Below, piece after piece: positions 51,693 through 62,766 of a stretch of DNA of 64,000 bases. The position numbers were made by a program, and so were the translations under genes. Each line of letters opens with the position of its first letter. The first letter of the stretch is position 1. A model generated the notes under the pieces. That model had not been told where the DNA came from. It saw only the letters and a program-made list of their open reading frames with translations, and searched no databases. Source of the stretch: Natrinema salinisoli (GTDB taxonomy: Archaea; Halobacteriota; Halobacteria; Halobacteriales; Natrialbaceae). The stretch is taken from positions 1,116,001 to 1,180,000 of the forward strand of contig NZ_CP084469.1 in assembly GCF_020405205.1 (NCBI RefSeq). Reading direction: 5' to 3'.

Positions 51693-53201
51693 TCAGAAGA
51701 AGTCGTTCAGCCCTGACTGATCGTCGTCCGGTTCGTCAGCCGCCGATGCGTCGTCCGATTCGGCCTCCGAGGCGCTTTCGCCGTCGGCGTCCGTGGAAGC
51801 GAGCGTCCGTTGACCGCTCGAGTCTCGATCGCCGTCGTCGCCCTCGTCAGTATCGGCACTCCCTTCGTCGCCGTCCGTGCTCGAGCGGTCGGCCTCGAAG
51901 AAGGCGTTACCCGAGTGTTCGACCGCTCGTTCGGCTTTGCGCTCTTCGGCGTCCTCGACGATGGACTGGACCTTGTTGGTATCCTTCCCGCTGCCGGTGA
52001 CGAAGGAGACTTCAGACTCGTCGAGATCGTACGCCGCGGCCATGCGGACGGTGAGATCACGATTCTTGCAGTGGTGGGTCATCGCCGAGAGGAAGGGGAG
52101 AATCTCCCGGCGGGCCGTGGCGACGCTCGCCCCCTCCCGTTCGGCGATGCGCTCGGCGATCGAATCACGGGTATTTCGCGTCCCCTTGGTCCGGCCGAGT
52201 TTCGACCAGTAGCTCGGCGGGCCGTATCGCGTCCACCCGCCCTTGTCGCCCCGCCGCGAGGCGGCGACCCCGGCGGTCATGTTGTCCGTCGCGTACCGCC
52301 AGTAGGAGTAGTCCTGCGTGGCCCGGACGCGGCCCAGCCAGCGATCGGCGTTCGAGAGGAACTCGTACGCGTCGGCCAGCTCCGCACCCTCGTAATCCTT
52401 CGGAACGTTGTCCTCGATCCAGTTGAGCAGGTCGTCCGGCGTCTCGTCGACGTCGTAGGAGGCTCGCAACGCGCCCTCGGCGTCTTCCTCCTTGATGAGC
52501 GCGTCGAGGAAGTCGAAGATCCCCTCGGTGGTGTCGCGCTCGCTCGTCACGACGTCGTCGACGGTCAATCGCTCGGCTTCCTCCGCGACCGCCTGCAGGT
52601 CGTTGACCGCCGAGCGCAGGTCGCCGCTCGTCGACTCGGCGATCTTCTCGAGCGCCTCGTCCTCGAACTCGATTCCCTCGCGTCGGCAGATATCGCGCAG
52701 CACGGGAACGATCGACCGCTTCGAGACGTCCCGGAATTCGATGGTCTCGCAGGCGTTGCGAAGCGACTGGCTCATGTCGTAGAACTCGTTTGCCACGAGG
52801 ACGATCGGCTGGTTCGCGTCCTTGACGACGCGCGTGACCTCCCGCGAGCCGCCGTAGTCTGCGTTGCCGTGGAAGTTGTCCGCTTCGTCGAGGATGACGA
52901 GCCGGCGACCCGCTTCGCCGGCGGTGAGCGTTCCGCTCTTCGCCGCTTCGCCGGCGATCTTCTCGATGACGTCGGCCCCCCGGCTGTCGCTGGCGTTGAG
53001 TTCCATCACCGGCCATCCCATGTCGTTCGCCAGCGCGTGGGCGGCGGAAGTCTTCCCGACGCCCGGGCTGCCGTGGACGATCACCGACTTCCGGTGGTCG
53101 TCCCAGCTCTGGGCCCACTCCTCGAGTTGGTCGCGGGCCTTGTTGTTGCCGCGTACCTCCGACAGCGTCGTCGGGCGGTACGTCTCCGTCCAGTCGGTCA
53201 T
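51693..53201 (-). CDS. rfcL: replication factor C large subunit
   Basis: The 502-residue clamp loader subunit has Walker A GSPGVGKT (44-51), Walker B VILDEADN and the conserved N-terminal TDWTETYRP. It opens the PCNA ring together with the small subunits. The C-terminus is acidic and disordered (about residues 430-495) and ends with a PIP-box QSGLNDFF, which binds PCNA. The start at 53201 is the family start; a longer frame upstream is basic. Length is normal for haloarchaea. Confidence 0.96.
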   Translation of the reverse strand: MTDWTETYRPTTLSEVRGNNKARDQLEEWAQSWDDHRKSVIVHGSPGVGKTSAAHALANDMGWPVMELNASDSRGADVIEKIAGEAAKSGTLTAGEAGRRLVILDEADNFHGNADYGGSREVTRVVKDANQPIVLVANEFYDMSQSLRNACETIEFRDVSKRSIVPVLRDICRREGIEFEDEALEKIAESTSGDLRSAVNDLQAVAEEAERLTVDDVVTSERDTTEGIFDFLDALIKEEDAEGALRASYDVDETPDDLLNWIEDNVPKDYEGAELADAYEFLSNADRWLGRVRATQDYSYWRYATDNMTAGVAASRRGDKGGWTRYGPPSYWSKLGRTKGTRNTRDSIAERIAEREGASVATARREILPFLSAMTHHCKNRDLTVRMAAAYDLDESEVSFVTGSGKDTNKVQSIVEDAEERKAERAVEHSGNAFFEADRSSTDGDEGSADTDEGDDGDRDSSGQRTLASTDADGESASEAESDDASAADEPDDDQSGLNDFF

Positions 53202-53301
53202 TGGACACTGGTTGGTGCGAGTCGCGTTTAGTGGTTGCGGAGCATCACTCCTCGGTAACTGTTTCGATGAGCACGAGGAGAAAACCCGTTTCCGCGTACG
53301 T

Positions 53302-53532
53302 TTAGCGTCCGGCTTCGTCGGACGCCGCTTCACGCGCCTCCGCACGGAGTTCGGCTGTCCTTTCCTCGCCGTCCGCGAACTCTTCTCTGAGCGCCTCGAG
53401 GGGGTCGTCTGCGACTGGAATCAGCTTGATGCCATCGTGAAGATCGACGATATGGTAGTGATCGCCGTATCGCTCTCGGAGCCCTTTCGGAAGCGTCAGG
53501 CGACCACGATCGTCCAGTGTCGTATCCGGCAT
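53302..53532 (-). CDS. AbrB/SpoVT-family DNA-binding protein
   Basis: The 76-residue protein has an AbrB-type swapped-hairpin DNA-binding fold: TLDDRGRLTLPKGLRERYG at the start and VDLHDGIKLIPV, then a Glu-rich C-terminal helix (LEALREEFADGEERTAELR). Such proteins are antitoxins or transition regulators. No PIN (VapC-type) toxin gene lies next to it, as rfcL follows on the same strand. The ATG at 53532 gives MPDTTLDDRG. Confidence 0.82.
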   Translation of the reverse strand: MPDTTLDDRGRLTLPKGLRERYGDHYHIVDLHDGIKLIPVADDPLEALREEFADGEERTAELRAEAREAASDEAGR

Positions 53533-53686
53533 GCGCGACGGTACGATGGCCACGGATACGAACGTACCCCATGTTCGATCAGTCATCCACTCACTGCCGT
53601 CGGGTTGACTGGCTACTCAGGAACGATACCTCTGGACGACACTGTTGCACCGCACTTCTAAGCGGCTGGATCGCCTTGGTTCACTA

Positions 53687-55201
53687 ATGGCGGAGTTCAT
53701 CGACCTCGTCGCGCGCTCGCTCCGCGAGGAGACGCGCAGCGAGTTCGACCGCCGCGTCGACGAGCAAGCCGCCCGTCTCACCGACGCTCTCCGGACTGGA
53801 CGACTCGACAACCCCGGATTCGGGCTCGGCATCGAACTCGAGGCCTACGCGGTCGACGAGGAGAACCGGCTTGCTCGAGTGCCCGACAGCGTGTTCGACG
53901 AGCACTGTGACAGGGAGCTGGGGGAACATAACGTCGAGCTCCACACCGATCCGACGCCGTTCGACGACGAGGGGATCGCCGCACAGGCGGCATCGCTCCG
54001 TCAGGATTATCGGACCGCACAGCGAGCGGCAGCGCAGAACGGACTCGAGATCGTTCTCGATTCGATGTGGACGATTCCGCCGCGGGAGGGCAGTGGCGAC
54101 TACCTGGGAGCCGTTCGCGAGTGTGAGGGGCTGTCGATCGCCGAGAACATGACGTCGTCACCGCGCTACTGTGCGATCGACAACGACGTATTGGGGCGGA
54201 CTGGGGGTTCGATTCCCCTCTCGGTTCCGGGCGTCGACCAGCAGTTTCCGTCGCTCCTGTTCGAATCCCTCGCGAGTTCGATACAGCCACACCTCCAGGT
54301 CCCCGACGCCGAGGCGTTTCCGCGCTACTACAACACCGCCTTGGGAACGCTCGGCCCAGTCCTCGCGCTGGCGACGAACTCGCCGTTGCTCCCGCCCGAC
54401 CTGTACGCGACCGACGATCCGTACGACGTGCTCGAGGAGACTTCCCACGAACTCCGAATTCCGGTGTTCGAGCAGTCCATCAATCGGGCCTGGGAGAAAG
54501 TCCGGTTTCCCGACGAGATCGGGAGCGCGGCTGATACCATCGACCGTCTGGTCGCCGATCCGACGTGTGCGCCGTTCCTCCGCGAGTGGCTGCGAGACGA
54601 TGAGCGTGAGACCTTCGCGGAGCAGTTCTGGGAACTCGATCACAAGCGGGGGACCTACTGGCGGTGGCTTCGTGCCGTCATCGGCGGCCAGCCGGTCGAT
54701 CGGGGCGACCGCTGGTCGATTCGCATCGAATACCGGCCGCTCCCCACGCAACCGACTATCCGGGAAAACATCGGACTCCAGTGTCTGGTCGCCGGGCTCG
54801 TCCGCGGACTGTGTGTCGCCGATCATCCGCTCGAGACCCTCGACCGAGACGCCGCCGAACGGAGCTTCTACAGCGCGGTCGAAGACGGGCTCGACGCCGA
54901 CCTCGCGTGGATCACGGCCGACGGTGACCGGACGACCGACTCGAGCGTGATCTACGAGGAACTCTTCGAGTACGCACGACGGGGGCTCCGCGGGCAAGGC
55001 GTTTCGTCGGACACTATCGAGGAGTTCCTCGGACCGCTCGAGGCGCGCTGGACCGACCGGACGACACCGAGTCGGTGGAAACTCGCTCGCGTCACCGATC
55101 ACCTCGACGCTGGCAAAGAGTTTGACGAAGCCGTCCGCGAGATGCAAAGCGAGTACATCGCTCGAGCGACGAGCGAGGAGCCGATCACGCGGTGGTCCTG
55201 A
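53687..55201 (+). CDS. glutamate-cysteine ligase family 2 (GCS2-like) protein
   Basis: The 504-residue protein is of the GCS2/COG2170 type, with metal and substrate residues in GLGIELEAYAVDEENR and HNVELHTDPTPF. It has RIEYRPLPTQPTIRENI in the C-terminal half. Family members join glutamate to an amine, including cysteine to make gamma-glutamylcysteine, the major thiol of haloarchaea. The protein is longer than the gamma-glutamylcysteine ligase I would expect in haloarchaea, so this could be a related ligase. The ATG at 53687 is preferred to one at 53645. It is divergent from the AbrB gene. Confidence 0.7.
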   Translation: MAEFIDLVARSLREETRSEFDRRVDEQAARLTDALRTGRLDNPGFGLGIELEAYAVDEENRLARVPDSVFDEHCDRELGEHNVELHTDPTPFDDEGIAAQAASLRQDYRTAQRAAAQNGLEIVLDSMWTIPPREGSGDYLGAVRECEGLSIAENMTSSPRYCAIDNDVLGRTGGSIPLSVPGVDQQFPSLLFESLASSIQPHLQVPDAEAFPRYYNTALGTLGPVLALATNSPLLPPDLYATDDPYDVLEETSHELRIPVFEQSINRAWEKVRFPDEIGSAADTIDRLVADPTCAPFLREWLRDDERETFAEQFWELDHKRGTYWRWLRAVIGGQPVDRGDRWSIRIEYRPLPTQPTIRENIGLQCLVAGLVRGLCVADHPLETLDRDAAERSFYSAVEDGLDADLAWITADGDRTTDSSVIYEELFEYARRGLRGQGVSSDTIEEFLGPLEARWTDRTTPSRWKLARVTDHLDAGKEFDEAVREMQSEYIARATSEEPITRWS

Positions 55202-55313
55202 ACTCGGCGACCACCGATCGGCGACCGCTCGTCGAACGGGGCGGGCGTGTCTCCAGTGGCCCGATCGGACACCGGCACAGGCGGTGCCAAACAGTAAGCC
55301 GTTCGACAGCGAG

Positions 55314-56096
55314 ATGGCCGGTATGGAGGATCAATCGAGCCACGGTGACGGAGCAGACGAGACGACGCGGGGATATGCACCCGTGGGACACGCTGCGCCT
55401 GGGGGATTGGCACTGGCCGCGAACGGAGTCCGGCTCGAGCCCTCGGAGACGCGATTCGAACCCGAGGTGGCCACCGACTGGACGTTCCGAATCGTCGACG
55501 AGGACGGGAAAGCGGTGACCGATTTCGAGGAAGCGCACGGGCAGCGCGGTCACCTCATCGTCGTTCGGCGGGACCTCACTCGATTCCGGCATCTCCACCC
55601 GGAACTGGCGTCAGACGGGACGTGGTCCGTCGAGGGGCTGACGTTACCGGATCCGGGCGTATATCGGGCGTTCGTGGATGTCGTCCTCGATGGACACTCG
55701 ACGACGCTCGGGTTCGATCTGTTCGCTTCGGAACCCGGAACGATCGAAGCGCGGCCGAACTCGTCGCGCCGAGCGACGGCAGGCGAGTACGAAATCGAAC
55801 TGCTCACGAACGAGATTGTCGCTCGGGAAGGAAGCCGATTGATCTTCGAAGTCCGCCGTGACGACGATCCCGTTTCGGAATTGGGACAGTATCTCGGAGC
55901 GCTCGGCCACCTCGTCGCGGTCCGTGAGGGGGACCTCGCGTATCTCCACGTCCATCCCGAGGCGACTGCACCCGACAGCGGACGTGTCGAATTCGGGGCG
56001 ACGTTTCCGACCCCGGGACGGTATCGACTGTTTCTGCAGACCAGGCCGGAAGGGACCTTGACGACGACGCAGTTCGACGTTCACATCCGCACGTAA
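55314..56096 (+). CDS. two-repeat beta-sandwich protein with HLHP/HVHP motifs
   Basis: The 260-residue protein has two related beta-rich halves. The first has GHLIVVRRDLTRFRHLHPEL and DPGVYRAFVD. The second has LGALGHLVAVREGDLAYLHV followed by HPEA, and TPGRYRLFLQ. The HLHP and HVHP motifs could bind copper or another metal. Similar proteins occur in actinobacteria near metal transport genes, as I recall. No signal peptide is obvious, though a Gly/Ala-rich stretch near residue 28-40 might be one in weak form. Starts at 55314 (MAGMEDQSS) or nine bases later. Confidence 0.6.
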   Translation: MAGMEDQSSHGDGADETTRGYAPVGHAAPGGLALAANGVRLEPSETRFEPEVATDWTFRIVDEDGKAVTDFEEAHGQRGHLIVVRRDLTRFRHLHPELASDGTWSVEGLTLPDPGVYRAFVDVVLDGHSTTLGFDLFASEPGTIEARPNSSRRATAGEYEIELLTNEIVAREGSRLIFEVRRDDDPVSELGQYLGALGHLVAVREGDLAYLHVHPEATAPDSGRVEFGATFPTPGRYRLFLQTRPEGTLTTTQFDVHIRT

Positions 56097-56145
56097 TAGT
56101 CACTGTCTCGGCTCGAGAGGAACCGAATATGGCTGGTCTCAGTTT

Positions 56146-57516
<1,371 letters not shown>

Positions 57517-57808
57517 CGTTGCCTCCGTGACTGGTGTGGGCAATCCGATAGCGGTGGTTCTCGGGAGGACTCACTCACTGTTCCACGGTGGATTCGATCG
57601 TCCACCGCGTCCGAATCGATGGGACGGCCCGTATCGCTCGGCGACGGGACGACTGCGATGTCGCCATCGCCTGTGTCAACGACCATACGAGTAGTTCGCA
57701 CACGGCTCACAAAACCGTGGCGCTGGCGCTCGCTCGAACGGGTCCGTCCGCCGTCGATTGCCGACAGGATCCCGGAGCGAATAACTGCCCGGCCCCCCAA
57801 GGCGGGCT

Positions 57809-58567
57809 ATGAACGTCGCGATCGTCACCGTCGGCGACGAAATTCTCGCAGGGTCGACGACCAACACCAACGCGTCGTGGCTCGCCCAGCGGATCACCGA
57901 ACGCGGCAGTACCGTCGCTCGCATTCTGACGATTCCCGACGAGCGCGAGCTCATCGCCGACTACGTCGCCCGCTGGAGCGACGAGTTCGACGCCGTGATC
58001 GTCACCGGCGGGATCGGGGGCACTCCCGACGACGTAACCGTCGAAGCCGTCGCCGACGGCCTCGAGCGCGAGTTCGTCGTCCACGGCGAGATTCGAGACC
58101 GGCTGGTCGAAAAGGCGGCCGCGTTCCGGGACGAAAACCCGGACATGGTCGAGGAGTACGACCTCCAGCTCGACATCGACGCCGCGGCGTCGATCCCCGA
58201 AGGCGCGACGCCGATCGTCGTCGACGAGGGGTGGGCCCCGGGCTGTATCGTCGAGAACGTCTACGTCTTCGCCGGCATCCCCGACGAGATGCGGGCGATG
58301 TTCGAGGCGGTCGGTGACGAGTTTCAGGGCGAGGCAGTCGCCCGAACGCTGTACACGCCGGCCCCGGAGGGATCGCTGTACGACGCGCTCGAGGGCGTCA
58401 CCGATCGGTTCGACGTCTCCGTCGGGAGTTATCCGCGAAGCGAGAACCGACCCGGCCGGCTCCGCGTCTCGAGTACCGATCCGGAGACGGTCGACGCGGC
58501 GATCGAGTGGCTGCGCGACCACGTCGAGACGACTGACCCGCCGACCGAAACGGACGCGGCCGAGTAA
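57809..58567 (+). CDS. CinA-type MoaB/Mog-fold protein
   Basis: The 252-residue protein is a molybdopterin-binding-like domain of the CinA N-terminal kind. It starts MNVAIVTVGDEILAGSTTNTN, with VIVTGGIGGTPDDVTVEAVA as the signature and VFAGIPDEM. The rest (180-245) is the small C-terminal domain of this group (GRLRVSSTDPETVDAAIEWL). CinA proteins clean up nicotinamide nucleotides or bind molybdopterin, and the role here is not settled. No molybdenum cofactor genes are adjacent. Confidence 0.88.
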   Translation: MNVAIVTVGDEILAGSTTNTNASWLAQRITERGSTVARILTIPDERELIADYVARWSDEFDAVIVTGGIGGTPDDVTVEAVADGLEREFVVHGEIRDRLVEKAAAFRDENPDMVEEYDLQLDIDAAASIPEGATPIVVDEGWAPGCIVENVYVFAGIPDEMRAMFEAVGDEFQGEAVARTLYTPAPEGSLYDALEGVTDRFDVSVGSYPRSENRPGRLRVSSTDPETVDAAIEWLRDHVETTDPPTETDAAE

Positions 58568-58691
58568 CGAACTGGGCCGATATTCGAGCGTAGCAAACGG
58601 ATCGCGCCAGCGACGCCGCTGTAATTATCGCTCTGGATCTCGATACGTCGACCGCAGCGACATCGCGGCACTGCATCGACGGACCCGCGTC

Positions 58692-59336
58692 TCACGCGGA
58701 TCGCCGATCCTCCACGATCCGCGCGACGACTACCGTATACCCGGCGAGGGTGAGCACGAACCGCTCGCCGGTCGCAGCGATGGGGAAGATCCGCTCGACG
58801 CCCGTCGCGGGTTCGTCTCGTGTGGGATCGAACCCCGTCCTGTAGTGGGTGTTTTCGGTCGTCCCGCGCGTCGTCGAGTCGGCGACGGTTCCGCCGTCAA
58901 GTTCGACGAACGTCTGGACGAGGCCGCGCTGATCGGTTACGAGTAGGGTTCCCGAGAGGTCGTAAAACCGGTCGTGAAGCGGCCAGAAGAGGTTGACGCC
59001 GTTGAAGAAGGCGTCGAACAGCACGTGTGCGAACAGGAGTCCCGCAAGGGTAGCCCACGCGACGCGCGGGGCGGCGTCTCCCCACCGCGCGCGAACGATC
59101 GACTCCTCGCGGATCACCGCGTCCCACAGGAGGAACCCGGCCGGGAGGAGGACGATCCAGACGTTGTGTAACGCCGCGCGGTGGGTCCCGGGAACGACGA
59201 TTCCGATCACCGTATCCAGATCGAGGAGGGCGCTACACCCCATCACGACCAGAATCGATCGGGTGTCGAACCGCTCGCCCAGCAACGCGACTCCGATCAG
59301 TCCCGCGAACGCGACGTGGACGACGGTCGACGGCAT
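58692..59336 (-). CDS. YdjM-like metal-dependent hydrolase membrane protein (DUF457)
   Basis: The 214-residue protein has several membrane helices and the DUF457 pattern: PSTVVHVAFAGLIG, CSALLDLDTVIG, HRAALHNVW and FAHVLFDAFF, with His and Asp residues arranged for metal binding in the membrane. A charged segment (about 130-180) lies before a last helix. The family includes the LexA-controlled YdjM of bacteria. Function unknown. Two ATGs (59339 and 59336) are equally good. Confidence 0.8.
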   Translation of the reverse strand: MPSTVVHVAFAGLIGVALLGERFDTRSILVVMGCSALLDLDTVIGIVVPGTHRAALHNVWIVLLPAGFLLWDAVIREESIVRARWGDAAPRVAWATLAGLLFAHVLFDAFFNGVNLFWPLHDRFYDLSGTLLVTDQRGLVQTFVELDGGTVADSTTRGTTENTHYRTGFDPTRDEPATGVERIFPIAATGERFVLTLAGYTVVVARIVEDRRSA

Positions 59337-59488
59337 CACCCGACGACTCGAACTGCGTGGGCTTGACTGTTGGGGGAAACAACCTGTTCTATGCGATACA
59401 CGGTCGAGTCGACGATACCGCCGATCTACGGCCCGCGATACCGATCCGTCTCCGGTAGCTACTTGCCCCGACCGAGTAACCGTCGTGT

Positions 59489-60199
59489 ATGGGTGGACGC
59501 GGACCGAAACGGGAACTCGCCGAGAAGATCGCCGGGGAAATCACGCTCAGTGACGACCCCGGTGCCACGCTGCGCAAGTGGCGCACCGATTTCGACGTCT
59601 CGCAGACTGATCTCGCTGCCGAACTCGAGGTTTCGTCGTCGGTCATCTCCGATTACGAGAGTGGGCGGCGGGAGAGCCCCGGCATCGGCGTCGTGGGCAG
59701 ACTCGTCGAGGGACTGCTCGCGATCGACGAGCGACGCGGCGGCGAGCGAATCAGACAGTACGGCCGCGTCCTCTCGGCGGGGTTCGACAGCGACGTCGTC
59801 TACGACCTCCGGGAGTACGCGACGTCGATCCCGCTCACGACGCTGTACGACGATCTCGAGGCGACCGAAGTGGCCGAAAGCGGGACCGACAGCGTCAGCG
59901 GCCACACGGTCATCGACAGCATCGAGGCGATCACGCGGCTCTCGAGCGAGGAGTTCTTCCGCCTCTACGGACAGAGCACGAACCGCGTCCTCGTCTTTAC
60001 GGGCGTCACGCGCGGCGAATCCCCGCTCGTCGCGCTGCGCGTCGTCAATCCGACGCCCAACGCCGTCATCCTGCACGGAATCGACGAGGCCGACCTCTGG
60101 GATCACGCGGCCGATCTCGCGAGAATCGACGGCTACTCGCTCGCCGTCACGAACGCGCCGCTCGACGAGATGCTCGAGTACCTCGTCAGCCTCGAGTGA
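59489..60199 (+). CDS. XRE-family (HTH) transcriptional regulator
   Basis: The 236-residue protein has an XRE helix-turn-helix (about 28-75, TDFDVSQTDLAAELEVSSSV and SDYESGRRESPG) after a basic N-terminus (MGGRGPKRELAEK). The C-terminal half (about 95-235) is alpha/beta, with VLVFTGVTRGESPLVALRVV and MLEYLVSLE at the end. It matches a family kept widely in archaea whose targets are unknown. The ATG at 59489 follows the end of an AT-poor divergent region. Confidence 0.82.
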   Translation: MGGRGPKRELAEKIAGEITLSDDPGATLRKWRTDFDVSQTDLAAELEVSSSVISDYESGRRESPGIGVVGRLVEGLLAIDERRGGERIRQYGRVLSAGFDSDVVYDLREYATSIPLTTLYDDLEATEVAESGTDSVSGHTVIDSIEAITRLSSEEFFRLYGQSTNRVLVFTGVTRGESPLVALRVVNPTPNAVILHGIDEADLWDHAADLARIDGYSLAVTNAPLDEMLEYLVSLE

Positions 60200-60497
60200 G
60201 CCCGCGCGATCGGTAGTCTCGACCGCCAGCACCGCCTGGAGCGATTTTTCTTTATGACCGTGCATGATTCGGAGAAATTTCTGGAGAAATAGCAGTTTTA
60301 TACGCATTATTGATGTGTGTATATGACACACGCGGAGGGAATCCGTGAGATTTATTTAGTTCCCGTTATGACCCTCTCACAAGCGGGTATCCGGTTTCTG
60401 GATACCATCTCGCGTCGCTCCCGCGTCTGGCTCCGTTCGATCAGCATATCTCGCGTTCGGAGGCCGCCGCTCGAGACGTGATTACCAGTTACTTCCC
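60200..60497. other. intergenic region before the APC-UspA gene
   Basis: A 298-base region with no gene. An AT-rich stretch at 60245-60375 holds several TATA-like boxes (TTTTATAC near 60296, TATTTAG near 60352) and the GTGTGT/ACACAC palindrome at 60315-60331. The rest before the ATG is GC-rich. Confidence 0.65.
60315..60331. promoter_or_regulatory. GTGTGT-N5-ACACAC palindrome
   Basis: GTGTGTATATGACACAC has perfect 6-bp arms and lies in the AT-rich core of the region before the APC-UspA fusion gene, 18 bases after a TATA-like TTTTATAC. It is probably an operator; the binding protein may be the XRE regulator encoded just upstream, though that is only a guess by position. Confidence 0.5.
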
Positions 60498-62705
60498 ATG
60501 ACAAAAGACCTCGAACGAGATCTCGGACTGCCGGCGGTAATGGCGATCAGTATCGGAGCGATGATCGGGAGCGGCATCTTCATTCTGCCGGCACTGGCGA
60601 TCGAAATCGCCGGTCCCGGCGTCGTTATTGCCTATTTGGTCGCCGGTTTGCTCGTGGTTCCGGCCGCGTTGAGCAAGTCCGAAATGGCGACTGCGATGCC
60701 CGAAGCCGGCGGGACGTACATCTTCATCGAGCGCGGGATGGGGCCGATACTGGGGACCGTCGCGGGCGTCGGAACCTGGTTCTCGCTCGCGTTCAAAGGC
60801 GCGCTGGCCCTCGTCGGCGGCGTTCCCTACCTCGTCCTCCTGTTCGATCTGCCCGTGAAACCTGTCGCCCTGACGCTGGCTGTCGTCCTCATCGCCGTCA
60901 ACGTCCTCGGGGCGAAACAGACTGGCCAACTGCAAATCGCGATCGTCGTCGTCATGCTCGCCGCGCTCGCCTGGTTCGTCGGCGGCGGGGTGCCGACGGT
61001 CGATCCCGGACAGTTCGACGGCTCGCTCGACGACGGTCTCGGCGGCCTCCTCGCCGCGACCGGCCTCGTCTTCGTCTCCTACGCGGGCGTGACGAAGGTC
61101 GCGAGCGTCGCCGAGGAGATCGAAGACCCCGGTCGAAACATTCCGCTGGGGATCCTCGGCTCGCTGACGTTCACGACGATCCTCTACGTCCTCATCGTCG
61201 CGGTGATGGTCGGGACGTCGCCGCTCGATGCGCTCGCGGACTCCGAGGTGCCGATGGCGATCGCCGCCGAGGGAACGCTCGCTCGAACGGGCGTCATCGC
61301 CGTCGTCCTCGCGGCGATCCTCGCGCTCGTCAGTACCGCCAACGCCGGCATCCTCTCGTCGTCTCGCTATCCGTTCGCGATGAGTCGCGACGATCTCGCA
61401 CCGCCGACGTTCGCGACCGTCCACGATCGCTTCGGCACGCCGACGACCGCTATTACCCTCACCGGCGGGGTCATGCTCGTCCTGATCGCGTTCGTTCCCA
61501 TCCTCCAGATCGCCAAGCTCGCCAGCGCGTTCCAGATCCTCGTGTTCATCCTCATCAACGTCGCCGTGATCGCCTTTCGACACGCCGATCTCGAGGACTA
61601 CGAGCCGAGCTTCGAGTCCCCGCTGTATCCGGGGATGCAACTGTTCGGGGTCGCGAGCGGCCTCGTCTTGCTCACGCAGATGGGAACCGTCGCCCTGGTC
61701 GGTGCGGCCGTCATCACCGCGGGGAGCGTCGGCTGGTACTGGGTCTACGCCCGCCCGCGGATCGATCGCGCGGGTATCGCGGTCGACACGGTCCGCCGAA
61801 CGACCGGTCGCTCCGCCGTCGATCGGACGGAGGACGCCCTCGAGTCGCCGACGTCGGACGTGCTCGTCGCGCTGACGGAGGGGACCAGTGAGGCGCGCGA
61901 GCGGCAACTGATTCGGATCGCCGCGGACGTCGCCCGCAAGCGCGGCGGTGGCGTCACGGTCATTCAGTTCGACGAGGTGCCGGATCAGGTCTCGCTGGAC
62001 TTCGCCTCGGAGACGCAGTCGCCGGCCGATTTACAGTTCGAGGAACAGACGGGACAGCTCTCCCGGGAGTTCGACGTGCCGATCTCCTACGGCGAGATCG
62101 TCAGCCACGACACGAAACACGCGATCGTCAATTTCGCCGTCCACGAGGACGCCGACGTGCTCCTGATGGAACGCCAGCCCGGCGGGCTTCGACACCAGCT
62201 CGTGGGGAGCCCGATCGAGTGGATCCTGCGACATGCCCCCTGCGACGTCGTCCTGGTCGAGGATCGGAACTTCGATACCGTCTCGGAGGTGACGGTGCTC
62301 ACCGATCAGAGCCCGTTCGATCCGTCGAAGGTCACGATCGCTGACGCGCTCGCGACCGAGTTGGACGCGACGGTCCGGCTCGTCTACGCCCTCGACTCGT
62401 CGGCCTCGGCGGATCTCAGGCGAACGATCGAGGACTATCAGGACGAGCTCGTCGAGCTCTGTTCCGCCCCCGTGACGACCGAGATCGTCGAAACGGACGG
62501 CTCGACCGAGGAGCTGATCGCCGTGGCCCAAACTGCGGAGTTCCTCGTCATCGGACGCGAAGGTGGCCGACTCCGAACCCTCGTCGGAAACGATCTCTCC
62601 GACCGGCTCATCGACGCCACGGACTCGCCGGCGCTCGGCGTCCACGCACACGAGTCGCGCCAGCCGGGCCTCGTCGGACGGATCGTCGAACGGTTCGTTT
62701 TCTAA
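60498..62705 (+). CDS. APC-family amino acid transporter fused to UspA domains
   Basis: The 735-residue protein has a twelve-helix APC domain (about 1-430, with AISIGAMIGSGIFILP in helix 1 and ALSKSEMATAMPEAGGTY) and two UspA-like domains behind it (about 455-590 and 595-715). The first has LVGSPIEWILRHAPCDVVLV and the second FLVIGREGGRLRTLVGND. Usp parts bind ATP and are thought to regulate transport. The substrate is an amino acid or polyamine. The fusion is known in haloarchaea and some bacteria. Confidence 0.9.
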   Translation: MTKDLERDLGLPAVMAISIGAMIGSGIFILPALAIEIAGPGVVIAYLVAGLLVVPAALSKSEMATAMPEAGGTYIFIERGMGPILGTVAGVGTWFSLAFKGALALVGGVPYLVLLFDLPVKPVALTLAVVLIAVNVLGAKQTGQLQIAIVVVMLAALAWFVGGGVPTVDPGQFDGSLDDGLGGLLAATGLVFVSYAGVTKVASVAEEIEDPGRNIPLGILGSLTFTTILYVLIVAVMVGTSPLDALADSEVPMAIAAEGTLARTGVIAVVLAAILALVSTANAGILSSSRYPFAMSRDDLAPPTFATVHDRFGTPTTAITLTGGVMLVLIAFVPILQIAKLASAFQILVFILINVAVIAFRHADLEDYEPSFESPLYPGMQLFGVASGLVLLTQMGTVALVGAAVITAGSVGWYWVYARPRIDRAGIAVDTVRRTTGRSAVDRTEDALESPTSDVLVALTEGTSEARERQLIRIAADVARKRGGGVTVIQFDEVPDQVSLDFASETQSPADLQFEEQTGQLSREFDVPISYGEIVSHDTKHAIVNFAVHEDADVLLMERQPGGLRHQLVGSPIEWILRHAPCDVVLVEDRNFDTVSEVTVLTDQSPFDPSKVTIADALATELDATVRLVYALDSSASADLRRTIEDYQDELVELCSAPVTTEIVETDGSTEELIAVAQTAEFLVIGREGGRLRTLVGNDLSDRLIDATDSPALGVHAHESRQPGLVGRIVERFVF

Positions 62706-62766
62706 GGGCTCGCGGACCGCTCGCTGCCGGCTCTGGTAGCACTCTCGAGAGAAGGGCGTACTCCGA

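Noticed and set aside
53302-53532. Toxin-antitoxin pair with the AbrB-type gene
   Set aside because: No PIN or other toxin-like frame is found on either side.
54205-54230. GGGGGTTCGATTCCCC looks like a tRNA T-arm
   Set aside because: No acceptor or anticodon stems fit around it, and it lies in frame inside the GCS2-type gene, coding for GGSIPLS.
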